Shown here one piece after another: positions 33,486 through 34,999 of a stretch of 34,999 nucleotides of DNA. Both the position numbers and the translations under genes were made by a program. Numbering within the stretch: position 1 is the first letter of the stretch; the number at the start of each line of letters is the position of its first letter. Under the pieces are notes generated by a model. The model was not told the origin of the DNA and searched no databases. It worked only from the letters and a program-made list of their open reading frames with translations. The stretch is from contig JADLKK010000020.1 in NCBI GenBank assembly GCA_016839025.1, positions 1 to 34,999 of the forward strand, read 5' to 3'. Origin of the DNA: Proteiniphilum sp. GTDB lineage: Bacteria; Bacteroidota; Bacteroidia; Bacteroidales; Dysgonomonadaceae.

Positions 33486-34883
33486 ATGAAACAAATCAAA
33501 CGAACAAAAATTTCGGATGCGTTGCAACTTTCCAGCTTTGGTGAGGAGATAAACGTGAAGGGGTGGGTACGCACCCGCAGGGGGAACAAGAATGTGGGAT
33601 TTGTCGCACTGAACGACGGATCGACCATCAACAACATACAGATTGTGATTGATATAGCACAGTTTGGTGAAGAGTTTCTGAAACCGATCACCACCGGTGC
33701 CTGCATCAATGTGAACGGTCGCCTGGTAGAATCACAAGGACAGGGTCAAACCGTAGAGATACAGGCCACCGAAGTGGAGATCTACGGTGGAGCTGATCCC
33801 ACGGCTTACCCCCTGCAGAAGAAGGGTCACTCCCTCGAGTTCCTTCGCGAGATCGCACACCTGCGTCCCCGCACCAACACATTTGGTGCTATCTTTCGTA
33901 TGCGGCACCATATGTCGTATGCCATCCACAAGTTTTTCAACGACAGGGGGTTCTACTATTTTCACACCCCCATCATCACCGCTTCGGATGCCGAGGGAGC
34001 CGGCTCCATGTTCGGGGTGACCACCCTCGACGCGGCCAACCCGCCCCGAAACGAAGAGGGGAAGGTAGATTACACGCAGGATTTCTTCGGCATGCAGACC
34101 AACCTCACCGTATCGGGACAGCTCGAGGGTGAGCTGGGTGCAATGGCACTGGGTGCCATCTATACCTTCGGACCTACCTTCCGTGCCGAAAACTCTAACA
34201 CACCACGCCACCTGGCTGAGTTCTGGATGATTGAACCAGAGGTTGCCTTCAACGACAACCACGACAACATGGATCTGGCGGAGGATTTTCTGAAGTACCT
34301 CATTGGCTACGCATTGGAGCACTGCAGTGAGGATATCGCCTTCCTGGCCAAGATGTATGACAACGAGCTGGTGGACCGGCTGAAGTTCGTGGTGGAGAAC
34401 GATTTTGTACGGCTTACCTATACCGAAGGGGTGAAGATCTTGGAGGAATCAGGAGAAAAATTTGAGTTTCCCGTTTACTGGGGTGCCGACCTGCAGTCGG
34501 AACATGAACGTTACCTGGTGGAGAAGCACTTCAGGCGGCCGGTGATCCTGACCGACTATCCGCGTGAGATCAAATCGTTCTACATGAAGCAGAACGACGA
34601 TGGCAAGACGGTACGCGCCATGGATGTGCTCTTCCCCAAGATCGGCGAGATCATTGGCGGTTCGGAACGGGAAGCGGACTACGACAAGCTGATGAAGCGC
34701 ATCGAAGAGACCGGTATGCATACCGATCCGATCTGGTGGTACCTCGAGACCCGCAGGTTCGGTACCGCACCCCACGCCGGCTTCGGCCTCGGCTTTGAGC
34801 GACTGATGCTCTTCCTCACCGGGATGACCAATATCCGTGACGTGATACCCTTTCCCCGCACACCAAACAACGCGGAATTTTAA
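33486..34883 (+). CDS. asnS: Asparaginyl-tRNA synthetase
   Basis: A 465-aa class IIb aminoacyl-tRNA synthetase that charges tRNA-Asn. The N-terminal OB-fold anticodon-binding domain (about 10-110: [22 protein letters not shown]) is followed by the catalytic core: motif 2 [21 protein letters not shown] (about 233-253) and motif 3 [15 protein letters not shown] (near 435-449). AsnS is separated from AspS by the short insert-free core and the [10 protein letters not shown] form of motif 2. Length matches E. coli AsnS (466 aa). The start ATG 33486 has AGGAG about 20 bp upstream. lepA follows 9 bp after the stop, so the two may be co-transcribed. Confidence 0.96.
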   Translation: MKQIKRTKISDALQLSSFGEEINVKGWVRTRRGNKNVGFVALNDGSTINNIQIVIDIAQFGEEFLKPITTGACINVNGRLVESQGQGQTVEIQATEVEIYGGADPTAYPLQKKGHSLEFLREIAHLRPRTNTFGAIFRMRHHMSYAIHKFFNDRGFYYFHTPIITASDAEGAGSMFGVTTLDAANPPRNEEGKVDYTQDFFGMQTNLTVSGQLEGELGAMALGAIYTFGPTFRAENSNTPRHLAEFWMIEPEVAFNDNHDNMDLAEDFLKYLIGYALEHCSEDIAFLAKMYDNELVDRLKFVVENDFVRLTYTEGVKILEESGEKFEFPVYWGADLQSEHERYLVEKHFRRPVILTDYPREIKSFYMKQNDDGKTVRAMDVLFPKIGEIIGGSEREADYDKLMKRIEETGMHTDPIWWYLETRRFGTAPHAGFGLGFERLMLFLTGMTNIRDVIPFPRTPNNAEF

Positions 34884-34892
34884 GATTGATAG

Positions 34893-34999
34893 ATGAATAA
34901 GATACGCAATTTTTGTATCATTGCCCATATTGACCATGGGAAGAGCACCCTGGCTGACCGACTGCTGGAGTTCACCAAGACCGTGGAGGGAAAGGACCT
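34893..34999 (+). CDS. lepA: Elongation factor 4 (LepA), 5' fragment
   Basis: The window ends after 35 codons. The N-terminus [20 protein letters not shown] has the G1 P-loop AHIDHGKST and continues [11 protein letters not shown], the characteristic LepA start; EF-G and TypA differ here. LepA is a translational GTPase that acts on ribosomes under stress. It starts 9 bp after asnS. Confidence 0.9.
   Translation, partial: MNKIRNFCIIAHIDHGKSTLADRLLEFTKTVEGKD

Overview
The window looks like a chromosomal segment from a Bacteroidales bacterium, most likely of the Dysgonomonadaceae/Porphyromonadaceae type (Proteiniphilum- or Petrimonas-like; this rank is inferred from protein flavour only). The evidence is the promoter grammar (TTTG or TTG, 19-20 nt, then TAnnTTTG, recurring ahead of genes on both strands), an outer-membrane barrel with a carboxypeptidase-like N-terminal domain, the NagB/PIG-L fusion, a long LptF/LptG-type permease, and a pseudouridine synthase with a low-complexity N-terminal tail. 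The organism appears to be an amino-acid/peptide user: it carries a POT-like transporter and an adjacent kbl-tdh pair for threonine breakdown.

Layout. Positions 1-4.9 kb are the accessory part: the AT-rich 3' end of a DUF3800-like gene, a gap with debris, a DUF438/hemerythrin-like/PAS/DUF1858 protein, a WYL-family regulator, a frameshifted VOC (glyoxalase) remnant and a Big_2-like fragment without a good start codon. Three near-identical 17-bp palindromes (TTGACA-N5-TGTCAA) lie around the regulator and are the best candidate for an unreported regulatory circuit. From 4.9 to 12.2 kb come pirin, tRNA-Met, mutS2, the POT-like transporter and the NagB/PIG-L fusion. From 12.3 to 19.7 kb come a START-like protein, an LptF/G permease overlapping ribBA, rmuC, kbl and tdh. 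From 19.7 to 27.2 kb come DUF4230, a SixA-like phosphatase, a YeiH-like transporter, and an apparent operon of outer-membrane barrel, LytS-type kinase and LytTR regulator. From 27.2 to 35.0 kb come dps, a patatin/outer-membrane-barrel protein, tRNA-Val, purB, an RluB/RsuA-type pseudouridine synthase, asnS and the start of lepA.

Most of the right two thirds is ordinary housekeeping DNA. The points worth a second look are the WYL palindromes, a NagB domain that has lost all four textbook catalytic residues, a hemerythrin-like domain with several altered ligand positions, heptanucleotide repeats on both sides of kbl, and a structured purB leader. I see no CRISPR array, transposase, integrase, prophage or rRNA.
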